Made by a program: the position numbers and the translations under genes. This document shows, piece by piece, positions 12,485 to 24,702 of a stretch of DNA of 64,000 bases. Source of the stretch: Leptidea sinapis (lineage: Eukaryota; Arthropoda; Insecta; Lepidoptera; Pieridae); contig NC_066287.1 in the NCBI RefSeq assembly GCF_905404315.1, forward strand, positions 2,294,001-2,358,000, written 5' to 3'. Each line of letters opens with the position of its first letter. Positions within the stretch are counted from its first letter, which is position 1. The notes below the pieces were generated by a model that was given only the letters and a program-made list of their open reading frames with translations, searched no databases and had not been told where the DNA came from.

Positions 12485-12780
12485 TATAAATCCAGTGTCC
12501 TGATGTTTGTTTCCAGTGAACTCCAGAACTAATGAATAGATTTTAATGGAGGGCAGTTTAATCCAACTTGAGAGGTAGGATAGTTTTTATTTCGATTTGG
12601 GATCCAAATGGGAATTATTTTTATTTCCAATATTTGTTTTGTATGGACATATTTTCTGAGATAATTTATTGACGTACGGTTTGACAGTTCTGCTATGAAA
12701 CAATTTATAACAACAGGGAGCATATTATTCTACAAAATAATTCTTGACAAATTCATAAAAATACTGTATTTTATTTATTA
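12485..12780 (+). repeat. Interspersed repeat, same family as 6605-6925
   Basis: It runs from 'gtgtcctgatgtttgtttcc' to an AT-rich end. The block 'tacggtttgacagttctg' is shared with 6605-6925. Confidence 0.6.
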
Positions 12781-12887
12781 CTAGCTGACCCGACAGACGT
12801 TGTTCTGTATATAATAAATAAAATTATGTTTTTATATGAATTTGTCGATAATATATCATAACATGAAAAATTACTTCGTTTGGCGCC

Positions 12888-13055
12888 GTAGCTAGTGAAA
12901 TTACTGGGCAAATGAGCGCAGTTGTAGTGCCACTCAGAATTTTTGGGGGTTTCAAGAATCCTGAGCGGCACTGCATTGTAATGGGCAGGGCGTATCAATT
13001 ACCATCAGCTGAACGTCCTGCTCGTCTTGTCCCTTATTTTCATAAAAAAAAATCA
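12888..13055 (+). mobile_element. SINE-like repeat S1, nested
   Basis: 'Ggcgccgtagctagtgaaat' through 'cgtcctgctcgtcttgtccc' ending in an A run. It sits inside the 12781-13400 repeat. Confidence 0.7.
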
Positions 13056-13336
13056 TATTTTGTAAAATATGCACCCTGCTGTCGTAATGAAATTGTTTCA
13101 CAGCAGAACTGTCAAACCGTGTGTCAATAAATTCTCTCATAGAAATTATGTATGGACACATCAAAGGAAAAACAAATTTGTTGTTTCTATTTAATTTAGC
13201 AGCATTTTCCTATTTATTCTTCTTCTTCCACAAATAATTCAAGACCAAAATTAGCCAAATCGGTCTAGCCGTTCTCAAGTTTTAGCGAGACTAACGAACA
13301 GCAATTCATTTAGGATATATCTATATATAAATATAC

Positions 13337-13382
13337 CTGACAGATCGTTGTGTACATCTATATGTACACAACGATCTGTCAG
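13337..13382. repeat. Near-perfect palindrome, 21-bp arms and 4-nt loop
   Basis: CTGACAGATCGTTGTGTACA(T) at 13337-13357 pairs exactly with 13362-13382 around the loop CTAT. Confidence 0.85.
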
Positions 13383-13400
13383 ATCAGCAAGTTATATATA

Positions 13401-13744
13401 AAATAATGTATTTAGCCCAAATAAAATACAAACAACCATTCATACAATTCAACTGATGTTATATGATAGCCACAACCCATACTTTCTAGTAACATTGTCA
13501 ATCCCACAATAGTGTTGCTGACCTTATATAGCAGTGTCTCTTTATGTAATTTTTCAGTTAATAATATAAGTACTACTTAATTATGGTGACCTTTTCCACA
13601 AGATTCACTATAGAAAGAAAATCAGGTTGGAATGTTTTGATCATGTTGAGCAAAAGGATGTATATGCAATTTTCAAATATAACAAAATTATCCCAGAAAT
13701 TTACAAAATTTAAAGAAATTATTTAAAAAAGTTTGTGTTTTCAC
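13401..13744. other. No recognisable gene
   Basis: AT-rich; nothing supported. Confidence 0.4.
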
Positions 13745-13950
13745 AAAGTGTCCACGGACTGGGAATGGAGGGAACAGCCTCAGGCTATTTAATAATAAAC
13801 TAAATCTTAAAAAATAAGAGCCGGCTTGGTTTCATGCGCCCATACTTCTCAGGTCTGAGGCACACTATTTCGAAAGGGTGGTAGTTTGTGTTGTTTAATA
13901 ATTTATTTTAAATCATAATTGGAATAAAACTATTTGAATGAAAGAAGATT
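13745..13950 (+). mobile_element. Jockey-like retrotransposon 3' end
   Basis: 'Gactgggaatgga..gaacagcctcaggctatttaata' matches the DTTDWEWSDRPQ coding end of the copy at 28722-28907. It is followed by the shared 3' UTR ('cttctcaggtctgaggca') and ends in an A-rich tail. Confidence 0.65.
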
Positions 13951-15801
13951 CTATATATGTTATAGATTCTATTCTATTCTTTCTAGTGGCTTCTGTGGAA
14001 GGGGCATCACAACTCGCCAATGTCATGTTTCAGTAGACCAACAAGCTTAGTGTGTCATTATTTATACACCAGAATTTTATAATTACCAAAAAAACTGGTT
14101 TATTTTCTAGTAGTCAAATTACTTACTGAACACATTTATGAAAATAAATCTAGATAAAAATCTAGTCCAGGGGGGATGCTGTTAATATTGATGGGCTAAG
14201 GATATAGTTATCCCAAAAGGTTACATCATCATTTTATAAAAAAATCAAATTTTCTCAAACATAAAAATGAGATTTAGGGCTCTGCAAGCATGCCGAATAG
14301 GTGGCCCCAAAAGCTTATAAGTCCACCAATCCCATTAAAAACTTATGACATGCTAATATACTTGTATATACATATTATATACATTTGATTTTGAACTGTT
14401 GATATAGTATAAGTCGTTGGAGTAGTATATGGCAATAAATTAACAAAAAAAAACTCAAATATGCTGCTAAATGTTGAACCAATTACCCAAAAATAATATT
14501 ATGGATATTGAAAAAAAATGTAAATAGAAAAACAAGAACATATTCAAGGTAATGACGAGACAATTACATGCAGCTTGCTAGCACCTTTTGCGGAAGTTAG
14601 GACTTCAGTCTAGAACTCAATAAGGTCATTATTTGCAACTCTTTTTGCTAGTATTGAATGTTGTTTATTTTCTATAAATAATAAGCACTTTTGCATCCTT
14701 ATTCGGCCTCAATTGTAAATTATGTGTCACTCATCAACAGTTGGCAAATACAGTGGTATAAATGTCTGCCTATAATATAAAGCAATGGTTTTTTGCTGGT
14801 TTGATCCCCACTGGGAACTTTGCATGTTTTTAATGTATTGATATATAATTTATATGGTTTTATTGAATACTAGCTGTATATGTGTGTAAAGAAATAAAGT
14901 GTCAATTGTTATGAACATCACAGTCATCGCCGGAATACTCTATCAAAGTAAACCTTTGACCACAATCTGATCTTAGTTCCCATACAATGTTGTGTCTTTG
15001 GACATGAACTTCAAATTTGCACAAAGGTGTATAGAAATGCTCAGTATTACCCTGCAGGGCAGAAATAAAGACAATGCTGACGCCACAAAACTGAAGTCAT
15101 TGTGATGCATGTAATGAGTGAAGCCCTCAAATGACTAAGAGAAGTAATGTTGACAGGCACTAACCAGATGATCCTGTGACATCAAAAAGATAAGTCTCTG
15201 TAGTGTCTGCAAGCCATGAAATGGATATGGAAGACAACCAAAGCAGTGATATGTATATATTATATATACATAGTAATATACAGCATGCTGAAGGAATGTT
15301 TAATTAATAAATTCCGATGGGACGGCTATACACAAATGGTAATACCACAAAGTGCAGCCAGGAGTGTGTTATACCACACTAAGAACGAAAACATACCTTC
15401 AAGCATGCTCAATGCTTGCAGCAGTTATTCACACATTAAAAGTACCTTTGAGTAATTCTAGTGAACCGTAGCATAAAAAGTTATAATATCAAAATTTAAT
15501 GCACTTAAAAAGTGTAACAAGCTTGAAAGAAGAAGATTTTTTTATCTATTAGAATACAGTAAAAAAATTTATATGTACATCACGCAAATAGTTTTTATTA
15601 CTGATTCTTCTTATTTTGTGATAATAGGAAAAACTAGCATATCCAGGATTTTGTCACACAAAGAAGCTGCAGATAATTATTGAACTCTTCCATAGCCGTT
15701 AAATGGTAACAATCTAGCAAAATAAATCTTCCTTTAGCTTTCTAAGGTACCAACCTTTCTCTATACACATTTAGGATATCTATATAAATGTAATATCTTA
15801 C
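13951..15801. other. No recognisable gene; presumed intron of the minus-strand gene
   Basis: AT-rich. A plus frame at 15216-15455 has no recognisable features. No downstream exon of the minus gene was found. Confidence 0.35.
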
Positions 15802-15899
15802 CTGAGCAGGACTCTGTGAAAGAGGAGTGGGCTCATCAGGCCCGATTCTGGGTCCTGTGCGTTTCATCATTGTTGATCACAGGCCCATCACCTAATCAC
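15802..15899 (-). CDS. Probable first coding exon of an unidentified minus-strand gene
   Basis: On the minus strand the exon lies between an ATTTCAG acceptor (just above 15899) and a strong CAG|GTAAGA donor (just below 15802). Translation can start at the ATG at 15870: MMKRTGPRIGPDEPTPLSQS and three more residues, ending in phase 0 at the donor. An in-frame TGA lies just upstream, so the start must be in this exon. A tiny upstream frame, ATG-GGC-CTG-stop, precedes it. The peptide is proline-rich and of low complexity, and I do not recognise the family. No downstream exon was identified at lower coordinates, so the next intron is either long or contains exons I missed. Confidence 0.45.
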
Positions 15900-17627
15900 C
15901 TGAAATTACATTTGAACAACATTAATACCTAAATAGACTACAGAAACAAGTTACAAAAGGCTTGTTATGTTGCAAGACAATTAGGTGTGTCTGTTTTAAA
16001 GATGGGGGAGAGAAGCAACATAGGGAAATGCTGCAAATATGATAAAATAGTAGTACATGAAAAATTCCACCCAAATAGTAAATACATGAGCTAAAGGACT
16101 ATATTTAAATTTATATGCATTTTATGAGCAACAGTCTTGTCTAATATTAATATTATTAGCATGGTTTCTAAAGTTTGATTGATTGTTTCATATCTCATAT
16201 AGTACAACAAGGGCAGGTAATGCTTAATGTCAATTTAAACCAGAGTGAGATGGTGATGATTAGAAACAAATACAATAGATAATGGCATTTAACATGAAAT
16301 TCTTAAAGTGGCTTGATGGAAGGTAAACATATATAAAAGGTGCACAGTAAGGTTACTGTAAACCTAATACCAATAAGTAACAATAACCTTCTCGGTATCA
16401 GTGATTTAATACCACTACTAATAAAATATACTTTGTTTGGACCTTAAATTTTTGTATGGCATGGAACTCAAGATTGCATTTTTTTATCCATAAAGTACAA
16501 AATATTATAATAATAACAATATATACCAAGGGATTGCAGAACTAAATGTGAATTTAATAAAAAATGTACGAAACGAACAGGCAACAGCTGTTTTCTCTAA
16601 TAACATCTTGCCTGCGCGTTACAAGTTACAACGCGGGCCTCGCAGCGTGAAGTTAATATAATACGTCATAGTATTGAGTCCATCAGGGTTATGTAATCAA
16701 AACGCATCGAGTTGTTACTTATAAAGTATTAACTATTCAAATAACTTCTAAAGCTACTTTAAATATACAAAGTCATACACATAATATAACCTCAACACGC
16801 TCGAATCGTTGTTAGCAGATTACGTCATCATTAAATTATTGTTATAAATATGACATTATTGCAGTGCGATACACCTTTCAAACGAATTACGCAACAAAAC
16901 AAAATATAGGCGGCGGGTGAATGCTAGTATGGAGATTGAGACTACATACTTCGAAATTCCAAATGGTTCAAACCGCGCGCAAGCCGCACAGGTTGAAATG
17001 AAAACCGGTCTCACGCGGAGCCGATGACACAAACTTACATTTATTTATAGCAGAAAACGTACACAAATCGATAATACTGTACACGCACAATTACAACCAA
17101 AAGCCGCGCAAAGCGCAATCCTTTCACGTAGCGTAACTTTCGAGTTTCGGAGTGCAACAAAAAATGACACACGCAATTTTGCAATGACATTTATTTATTA
17201 ATAATCCCGCCTTTTTTAAGGGTACGTTCACAGATGCGACAAGAACAAAAACGCGTTCATGTACCTAACACAGATTAGATACATGTAAATTGTAATTTCA
17301 AGCGCATAAAGAAAAAAATCTAAAATGAATCATAGATAGCATTTTGATGTTTCCAGCGGTGTTTAGTGAAATCGTCTCAATGAACACAGCGGTAAGGTCC
17401 GGTTTTCATTGGGTCGTAGGAAACGGGGACGGCGCGACTGTATTCGTCACTACGTAGAAAATGGCGATTAAATACCATTAACAATTAAATCGCGGGAATT
17501 AATTTACTCGTGATCGCAGTAATTCCTTCGATACATAATATAATAAATCTCATATACCTGATCACGTATTTATCTTTACTAAATAGATAACGCTGTGCCT
17601 TGCATTTAATGATTTAAAGATACTTAC
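15900..17627. other. Presumed 5' intron of the minus-strand gene; moderately GC-rich at 16880-17060
   Basis: I found no coding exon or repeat I could name. The 16880-17060 part has many CpGs. Confidence 0.3.
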
Positions 17628-18060
17628 CGTTGTATATGATGCGGGGTAATGATGTATTTTTCACTATTATAACTGTGAACTATATTATAACTGAAATATC
17701 TATCAGAAGGAAATGATTTGAGATAATAACGCGTCACGATATGCTCCGTGTAAGTACATCCGTGCGCCTCCAAATAGCGCAACGGCGCAACTTTTTCGAG
17801 CGCGGCGTCAACACGGTCAGGTGGGCGAGGTTGCGACATCGTCATATCGCTATCCTGTTCTAGGGCAACTTCCTCTCTCTCAAGTGTGTCGTCTCGCTCG
17901 CACTCGTATCACATGCGAATCAAAATCACAAGGGAGGCGAGCAGAGCCCCTCCGCGCACGAACGTCGCGCACCAAGCTGCGCGCCCGACTGACTGTGACT
18001 GCATGAGGCTCACAACTCGCCAGCACAGCACAATTCAGCGGTAGCTTGTGGATGACCGAA
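17628..18060 (-). other. Putative 5' non-coding exon or promoter region of the minus-strand gene
   Basis: The minus strand has a consensus donor ACG|GTAAGT ending at 17628, below a CpG- and GC-rich stretch (about 17740-18060) that stands out from the AT-rich surroundings. Joining this donor to the acceptor at 15899 puts a stop before the MMKR start, so the exon would be 5' UTR. A minus frame (17624-17845) begins in it but would be an upstream ORF. The upper boundary is a guess. Confidence 0.3.
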
Positions 18061-18289
18061 TAATCGAGCCAGGAGCTAGAAACGTAGCGGCAACATCGCT
18101 TTAAATAATAGCTGTCCGATCGCGCTACAGATACAACGTACAATTATGTACAGTATACTATAACATTTTTTACAATATAATACATATTATTTCTTACAAT
18201 ATGTTTATTTTTGTATCATAATATGGAACCCAATACGAAAAAGCGTTCCTAAATTTTCATAAATTATACTTTGTTTTCATACAAAAGGG

Positions 18290-18390
18290 GCCCCTAGAGC
18301 CTACAAGTCACCTGTTGGTAAGTGATCACCACGACTTACTTTCTTGCAACACCAAAATAATCAAACGAGCAGTGACGGCATTTTAGGTGG
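18290..18390 (-). mobile_element. Non-LTR retrotransposon 3' scrap
   Basis: 'Gtcacctgttggtaagtgatcac' and 'cttgcaacacc' match the 3' region of the family at 1-237 in reverse. Confidence 0.5.
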
Positions 18391-18408
18391 GTAGGTACAG
18401 CACATACC

Positions 18409-18530
18409 TGTATCGAAGACAAGGCTCGCCCTTCACTGATTTGCGAACAGACAGACATGATAGACTTTCCAGCTCAAAAGAAATACAACTTACTGAGGCC
18501 CAAAGCATACTGACACTTCCTGCAAGAACG
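18409..18530 (-). other. Possible alternative 5' exon, minus strand
   Basis: The minus strand shows a TTCTTGCAG acceptor just above 18530 and an ACAG|GTATGT donor below 18409. A minus frame (from 18610) starting MTWGFSMPRPEV continues with a hydrophobic run that looks like a signal peptide and stays open to the donor. I do not recognise the product, and splicing it to 15899 gives a stop. Confidence 0.2.
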
Positions 18531-18625
18531 GTTTTAAGTAGCAATATTTGAAGGACCAACCAACATAAAAGATTAACCTCAGGCCGTGGCATTGAAAAAC
18601 CCCAAGTCAAACAGATATATAATAA

Positions 18626-18955
18626 CTAGCTGACCCAGCAAACGTTGTATTGCCAATATTAAAATCGCGATACAGAAGTAACTGTTGATCGTAGATGGGT
18701 GAAAATTTGTATGTATTTTTTAAGGCTGACTATTAAATCAAACAAATTTAAAAAAAAATGTCAAAAAAATAAAAAAATTAAATTTCGTGGACCACCCTTA
18801 ACATTTAGGGGGATGAAAAATATACGTTGGCCGATTCTCAGACCTACTCAATATGCTCACAAAATTTCATGAGAATCGGTCAAGCCGTTTCGGAGGAGTA
18901 CGGGAACGAACATTGTTACACGAGAATTTTATATATAAGATAATATCTCTTTAAA
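18626..18955 (+). repeat. 'Ctagctgacccagcaaacg' repeat, near full length
   Basis: It runs from 'ctagctgacccagcaaacg' to 'gagaattttatatataaga', with the core 'ttctcagacctactcaatat'. The minus-strand copy at 32355-32690 matches throughout. Confidence 0.75.
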
Positions 18956-19344
18956 TATCGTTGCATAAATGGATACATTTAAGAGTTCGTACATGTCACT
19001 CGGTGTGGACTCCCAGTAAGATCTGCATTTGTTAATACCAATATAATTTTTTCGTTTATTGTAAATACAATAATTTAAAATCTTATTTAGGAAATCCCAC
19101 TTTTACTTTGCAGAGTACCTAGTTAGACAGTTCAGTTCAGATTTTATGTGACCGGGTTACACCGTCACGTATGAAGATAGAGACAAGACAAGCAAGTTAG
19201 AATAGAAAATGCACTTGCAATTCATTTCTAAGCAAAGGGACAAGAATATCGATTTTCGTATTCATATCAAACAGGTATGATTTTAGTTGTTATTGAGCAA
19301 CGTTCACGTTAACGATCAGTTTTTTTTGCAATAGTAATGTCAGA

Positions 19345-19425
19345 TTATTGAAAGCTAATTACTAAAGTAGAAGGTAGTAATTTATCTCTATCTGTATGTA
19401 TATTGGGAACGGCCGTTAGAGATTG
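19345..19425 (-). mobile_element. Partial MITE, 'tattgggaacg' end
   Basis: It ends 'tatattgggaacggccgtta', matching the termini of the element at 60134-60433. Confidence 0.45.
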
Positions 19426-19659
19426 GTGAAATATTTATAAATTTGTTTATATGATAAAATATTACTAATTGTATTCTAACAGCTGTGACCGAAGAGAAAA
19501 GTATGTTTCCAAGAACTTCCTATATATAAGGATCGTAAGTCAATAAACTATTATGAGATGGACATAATGCTTTAAAATAACGCACATTATAAAAACAGAT
19601 AAAGAGCAGATTAACAGATTCAAAATCGGTAAGTCCCTATCTGCACTGTTAAGGAACGC

Positions 19660-20015
19660 TACAACCCTGATGGGTTGATCAGGTGATCCTGATGAGGATT
19701 TTCGACGTCTCTACGCTACGCAAGGCAATCAAGCAGTTCACATAGTTCCCCATTTATTCGAGCAGCTCTGCGTTGCACGCGGTCAAATTGGTTTGAGCTG
19801 GGGTCCACCCCAGTACCAGCATGGTGCACCATAACAGAGGTCAAAGCAATACTCCATAAGTTGCCGAAGTTGCGCCTTATAGAGCGCTAAAATGTGGGCC
19901 GGTTTTGAGTATCGTCTTCTCTAATGATGATCCCCTGCTTCTTCCAAGACAGCTTTGCCAGACAAAGACGGAATTGGCGTTCGCGAGATTTCGTATAACG
20001 AAGTTTTAACAAGGC
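19660..20015 (-). mobile_element. Decayed non-LTR reverse transcriptase fragment
   Basis: The minus strand reads FDRVQRRAAR and nearby residues, the conserved 'DRVQRRAARI' block of this jockey-like family. It is interrupted by stops and frameshifts. Confidence 0.55.
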
Positions 20016-21839
20016 TCATTTTACGCTATCACGCGCATTGCACCAGAGTATTCTCGACATAAGATACAAATTTCTACCGGCAATGGTCGGCGATTTTCCG
20101 AGAGATTTGCATGGCCGTTTACATCGCAGCACCGGTAAAAGAATATCTTTGAGTCGTCCTATCATTGATAATACGAACAGTGTAGCAGCAACAGCAGTGG
20201 GTGAACAGCCATGGGGAACTTCCTCGTTCACTGTCAACTATTCACGAATTGTATTCTGTACCCAGTGAGGATGCTGAAGATCCATTTCTAATGAGCAACC
20301 TGTATATATGCCATGAACTGGCTCATGTTCACTTCTACATATTATTTTAAGAAAAAGGTAGCTTAAAGTAATAAACCTGTGGCTGGCCGTGTCTGATCTG
20401 ATGTTTAAAATCATATTATAATATGTGTCTGCAAAAGTAGAGTTTGATAACTATCATTTATAGTGATGCTTGATTAGGTTGATAATAATGCAAATAGCAA
20501 GGGAAGTAGGTCAGAACCGTTGCTAATGAAGGTCTATAGTCTCAGACAGCAGACAACGGGCGCAAAATTTATGTTTGTACATAGTGTTGATTCTATTTGT
20601 TCTTGAATTTTACTTTAATGTTTCCAGAAGAAAGTTAAGAAAGCCTAAAAAGTTAAATCACAAAGAATAAATACACGCCTCAATGATATGTTATTATTTT
20701 GCAGTATTTATTTACTATTTTCATAATTAAAGTCGTTGAGGGAGCAATACATAGTCAATTTTACTGCGTAAGACAGGTACCTTGCCTTTCAAGGTTATAT
20801 AAATGCAATTTCGACCATTAAATTTCCATAATAATAATTATTGATGGGAAAAATAATAAACTGATATTTTATCACTTTATTAAGAAATTATAAACAATTA
20901 TGTTATTAATAAGCAATTTTACTAAAGCTGAAATTTATTTTAAGCTATTCTACTCTATTCTATCTACAATCTAGAGAGCTCCAAATCATATTCTATTGCA
21001 ATAATCTTAACTTGCCACAATAACACGTGTGACTTATAATTAGATAAGACCAATTACATTTCTTAGTCTTTGACCTAAAAAAGCCAAAAGATGAAAGAAA
21101 ATTATAAGATGTAATTTTAAGGGTCAATAATTAAGTATTATTATGTCATATAATTAGGTATAATATACATGTTATTTTTTACTAGTATGCCATTTGTCCA
21201 CATGTTTATAAGATGCGTACAAATACAGCATTATCAGCAACTTTATAAAGTACATATTGTGGAAGATTTGCTGTTGTAATTCTTATGGGACTCGCTTATA
21301 GAAAGTACTACCGTTCACCTTAATTAACATGACCCGAGAATGTATAAATAGGTTAGTCTATAATGAACTCTGATTTAATTTATCAGACGTAAATATTCGC
21401 TGTGAGAAAACGAATTGGCCAGCCTTGAAAGTTCTTATCGCACGAAACAAGTGACTGGGTTTAACAACGATGCGACGTTGCCAGCGTTACTCACTAACTG
21501 CGTCTTAAATTTACGATAACATCCGCCATTTTGTTTTACTTATCGTATGCAACCTCATGATCACTTACAAAACTTACATTTACTCTCGATCTATTTTCTA
21601 CATTCCTTTCAAATCCGAACGAATTAACTAAATGTTCGCATTTTATAGATGATTTTTTTAAACAAGCTTAATATAGAATATACGGTCCAGGTTATAAAGT
21701 CGAATTACGTAACACCTGAAAATCATAATTGCATTCGTACTTTTTACAATTTACAATGAAACGTTATTAGATATGGATATGCATACGACATGTACATATA
21801 TGTACAGGCTATATATGATTTACTGTGTCAGTCATATCC
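20016..21839. other. No recognisable gene
   Basis: A plus frame at 20038-20268 is open for 76 codons but has no recognisable motif. The remainder is AT-rich. Confidence 0.35.
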
Positions 21840-22640
21840 ATAACTAAGTAGGCGCAATATGCTTGAAGATACGTACTTTAGGGTGGGCCGTCTTGCGAGG
21901 CACACACCTCGCGCTCCCAGAGCACCATTCGGGCCGATCAACAACCAGATAATTCACAAATACGGACATTTTAACTAAAATACCACGGTATCGATCACGC
22001 ACAGGCGCCATTTTGAACCTACACTGAATGCGAACGCAGTGGCGTTGTTGCCACGTCGCTGCTGTTGCGTTTCGAATCCGCGCTTCTATTTCCAGCACCC
22101 GCCCCCCCCCGCTCCGCGCCCACAATGCTCAACCGCGTAGCCGTGACGTTCAACAAGGCACAAACAGAACCAGTTGACTCGACATTCGACTATCGACAAA
22201 CATTCACGACTATCACCTACACTGAGCACGGCGAGCAATGTTTTATAAGAATCTAGTTGGTCGCGGACTGCGGTTAGGGCAAAGAGAGCGATGTAACAAA
22301 GCAAGTATGATAAGATGGTTTGTATTAGAGAATTGTTGATTTGTATGTATAATACGCCGGCTTTCACCGGAGCGGGGCGAGGCACAGTCGCAGAACATGT
22401 GCTATTGGCCACCGCAAAGATCGATAGACAAACACGGACGAGGACGCCGACCTACAATAGCATAGAACGACTTGCGCCTCTCGCCATAGAGGCTGGTTTG
22501 CATCGACGCGTTCTATAAACAAACGCTATATTATCACACTGACGTATGCTCAGTAAATACAGTGTACACACCAACACAAGCATGTAACATCGACGCGGGG
22601 AACAGAGCACGGCCGAGCTATGAATGTATATCATCATATA
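21840..22640. other. GC- and CpG-rich stretch, no assigned gene
   Basis: It stands out from AT-rich flanks. Overlapping frames on both strands (21844-22125 minus, 22065-22256 plus, 22086-22412 minus) reflect the low stop density of GC-rich DNA. 'Caaaatggcgcc' (minus) is a YY1-like motif. It could be a promoter or an unrecognised exon. Confidence 0.35.
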
Positions 22641-23904
22641 TTATGATTTCTAGAGTCGAAATTCGTATACCTCGGCGCACCCAGCTTTATTCTATGAAGG
22701 ACAAAGGGCTTATTTCACACAGAAAACAAAGGGAAATGCCGGTCGGTATAGACACTTGTTTACGACGATTGAACTTTTTATGTAATTTAATTGGACGTCG
22801 CGTTGCCAAGTTGTCGAATGTTGAGGAAAGCGCGCGGTCAATCATTACGAAATTACGTTTTTTAATGTAATCACAACGAAAAATGTTTTTATACTTAATA
22901 TAAAATACTTATAATAATCTGTTACCTATACTATTTAGGGAATATGCCATGGGAAGGGCACAGTTAGGATTATTGTGAATACCGTGTGGTTATTAATATT
23001 TTTAAACTTCAATAATTAGGTCTACATTTCAACATAACAGCAATTCTAATATTATTAAAAAGCAAAGAATGGTAAAAGACGCAGGCTGTCAATTGACCAC
23101 TTACCAGTATTTTTAATCGAAATGGATTAATATTTTCACAAATTTCACTCGAGACACACTTAACCGTGTGGTTAACAAATTGATTAAGGTATTTTTAAGT
23201 TCTGAGAAGATTTAATGTGCACAAAAAATATATGCATTCCGTCAAACAAACGTCCCGCACTCACACGAATCGAATGCGAACTGATGCGAACTGTCTTGTC
23301 GGGAACTGGTAAGTTTGGGTCGGCTTGATTGTGGAGGGCAGCGCAGCGGGCGGAAAACCGTGGAATGAGTGAAGGAGGGCGAGAATAAAAAAAAACTATT
23401 ATAACCCCCATAACTCTAATGAAAGTTTTAATTTATGATATTTCCTAGAAAGAAATTATACGTAACAATTTACTTTAAAAATTTATTTATAAAAGTGTTG
23501 AACTGATATCCGTTCACATTCCTTTCAATTTGCAATAAAATATTGATGAATTGCCAGTTCAAAAAAATTTATGTTGTTTTTAATTTTTTTCCAAGTCTCC
23601 GTTATTTACCTATATAAACAATCTATCTAATCTAAAATAAAAAATACATTTATTACAGTAATATGTTTGCATCATTCGTTAAAATATTCCCAATCAGTGT
23701 TGCAAGCTCCCTAAGGAGTCATAACTTATAAAATATTTCTGAAAATCAAGGTGAAATAGATATAAATTTGTAAAAAAATAAGATTTACTGAAGTAAGCAG
23801 AGATTAAAAATATTTTGTTTGTAATGCCAGATGCTCCAGATATTGACTTCAAAGGCTTCACAGCATGATGATTTTGACTGTTCTTTCTAAGTGTATTTTG
23901 TCAC
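22641..23904. other. No recognisable gene
   Basis: AT-rich; no supported feature. Confidence 0.4.
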
Positions 23905-24160
23905 ATGAATTAAGATTACGTGTTACGGCAAAATTCCCACCGTTTATATATCATATTTCTTGGTAATTTCAACATCCACTTTGCCAAATGGCTCGGTTCA
24001 CGTAGCACTGATCATTCGGGAAGGATCTTTTTGCTACTTAGTTTATTATGGTTTGACATAAATGGTTACTGCACCAACATGTATCCCAGACAACTACTGC
24101 TTTACATGGACCCTTGGGATCGTTAAACCACTGTCTGATCAGCGCCATGCCAGTAACGCG
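23905..24160 (+). mobile_element. Decayed retrotransposon endonuclease domain
   Basis: The plus frame reads FLGNFNIHFAKWLGSRSTDH, the GDFNxHxxxW motif of apurinic-type endonucleases in jockey-like ORF2. It then decays towards an SDHCLI-like end (NHCLISAM). The Asp of GDFN is replaced (GNFN), so it would be inactive. Confidence 0.65.
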
Positions 24161-24489
24161 ATTTTAAGGTTCTGCAAATTGAGATGAGATATAGTTCTTT
24201 TTTTAATCCAATCGTGGATGCAGATTTTCTTATCGATGCTGCTGACTCTGCTGATCATGTAGAGCGGTCGTGCGGGGTATGGAAATTTTAATTCTGTTAT
24301 CATCAGTGGCTATCGGTGACACGACTCAACCTTGGTTCGATCGCTCCAAAAAAGACCCAAACTTTTCCAAATTTCTTACTGATCAGACGTACGCCCCAAC
24401 ATATCGTAGACGGCATTAGGTGTACGCTCGAATCCACCCTACCGTCAATACCCCCTTTTATGCAAATAAATGCGGATAAATAGACCATC

Positions 24490-24650
24490 CCTCAACAGCT
24501 CTTGAATAGCTGGACGTGCACCAACTGATTAGTGATTGCATATTGGACTGATAGATGGCCGGATTCTGAACACTCCCGGTGATATATGTGGTAGGAAATG
24601 CAAAGAGTCTACGGTAACCAAGTTGGTGGTTCGGATGTGAGGCTAACATA
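24490..24650 (-). mobile_element. Non-LTR reverse transcriptase fragment
   Basis: The minus strand reads YRRLFAFPTTYITGSVQNPA, aligning at nucleotide level with the 'SLCVFYRIYHGECSEEL' block at 33817-34026 and 49701-50096. Confidence 0.45.
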
Positions 24651-24666
24651 TTTGTTCAACAGTGAA

Positions 24667-24702
24667 AGTGTATTATTTTCCATATCTGGAAAATAATACA
24701 CT
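24667..24702. repeat. Perfect hairpin, 16-bp arms and 4-nt loop
   Basis: AGTGTATTATTTTCCA (24667-24682) pairs with 24687-24702 around TATC. Confidence 0.85.

Larger units (their letters stand above)
12781..13400 (-). repeat. Inverted copy of the same repeat, split by a SINE-like element
   Basis: It begins with the 'tagctgacccgacagacgttg' end and continues after the S1 insertion with 'cagcagaactgtcaaaccgtg', the complement of the 12668 block. It is head-to-head with 12485-12780. Confidence 0.6.

Noticed and set aside
20038..20268. 76-codon plus frame beginning MHQSILDIRYKFLPAM
   Set aside because: No recognisable motif, no splice context and an overlapping frame on the other strand. It follows a retrotransposon fragment.
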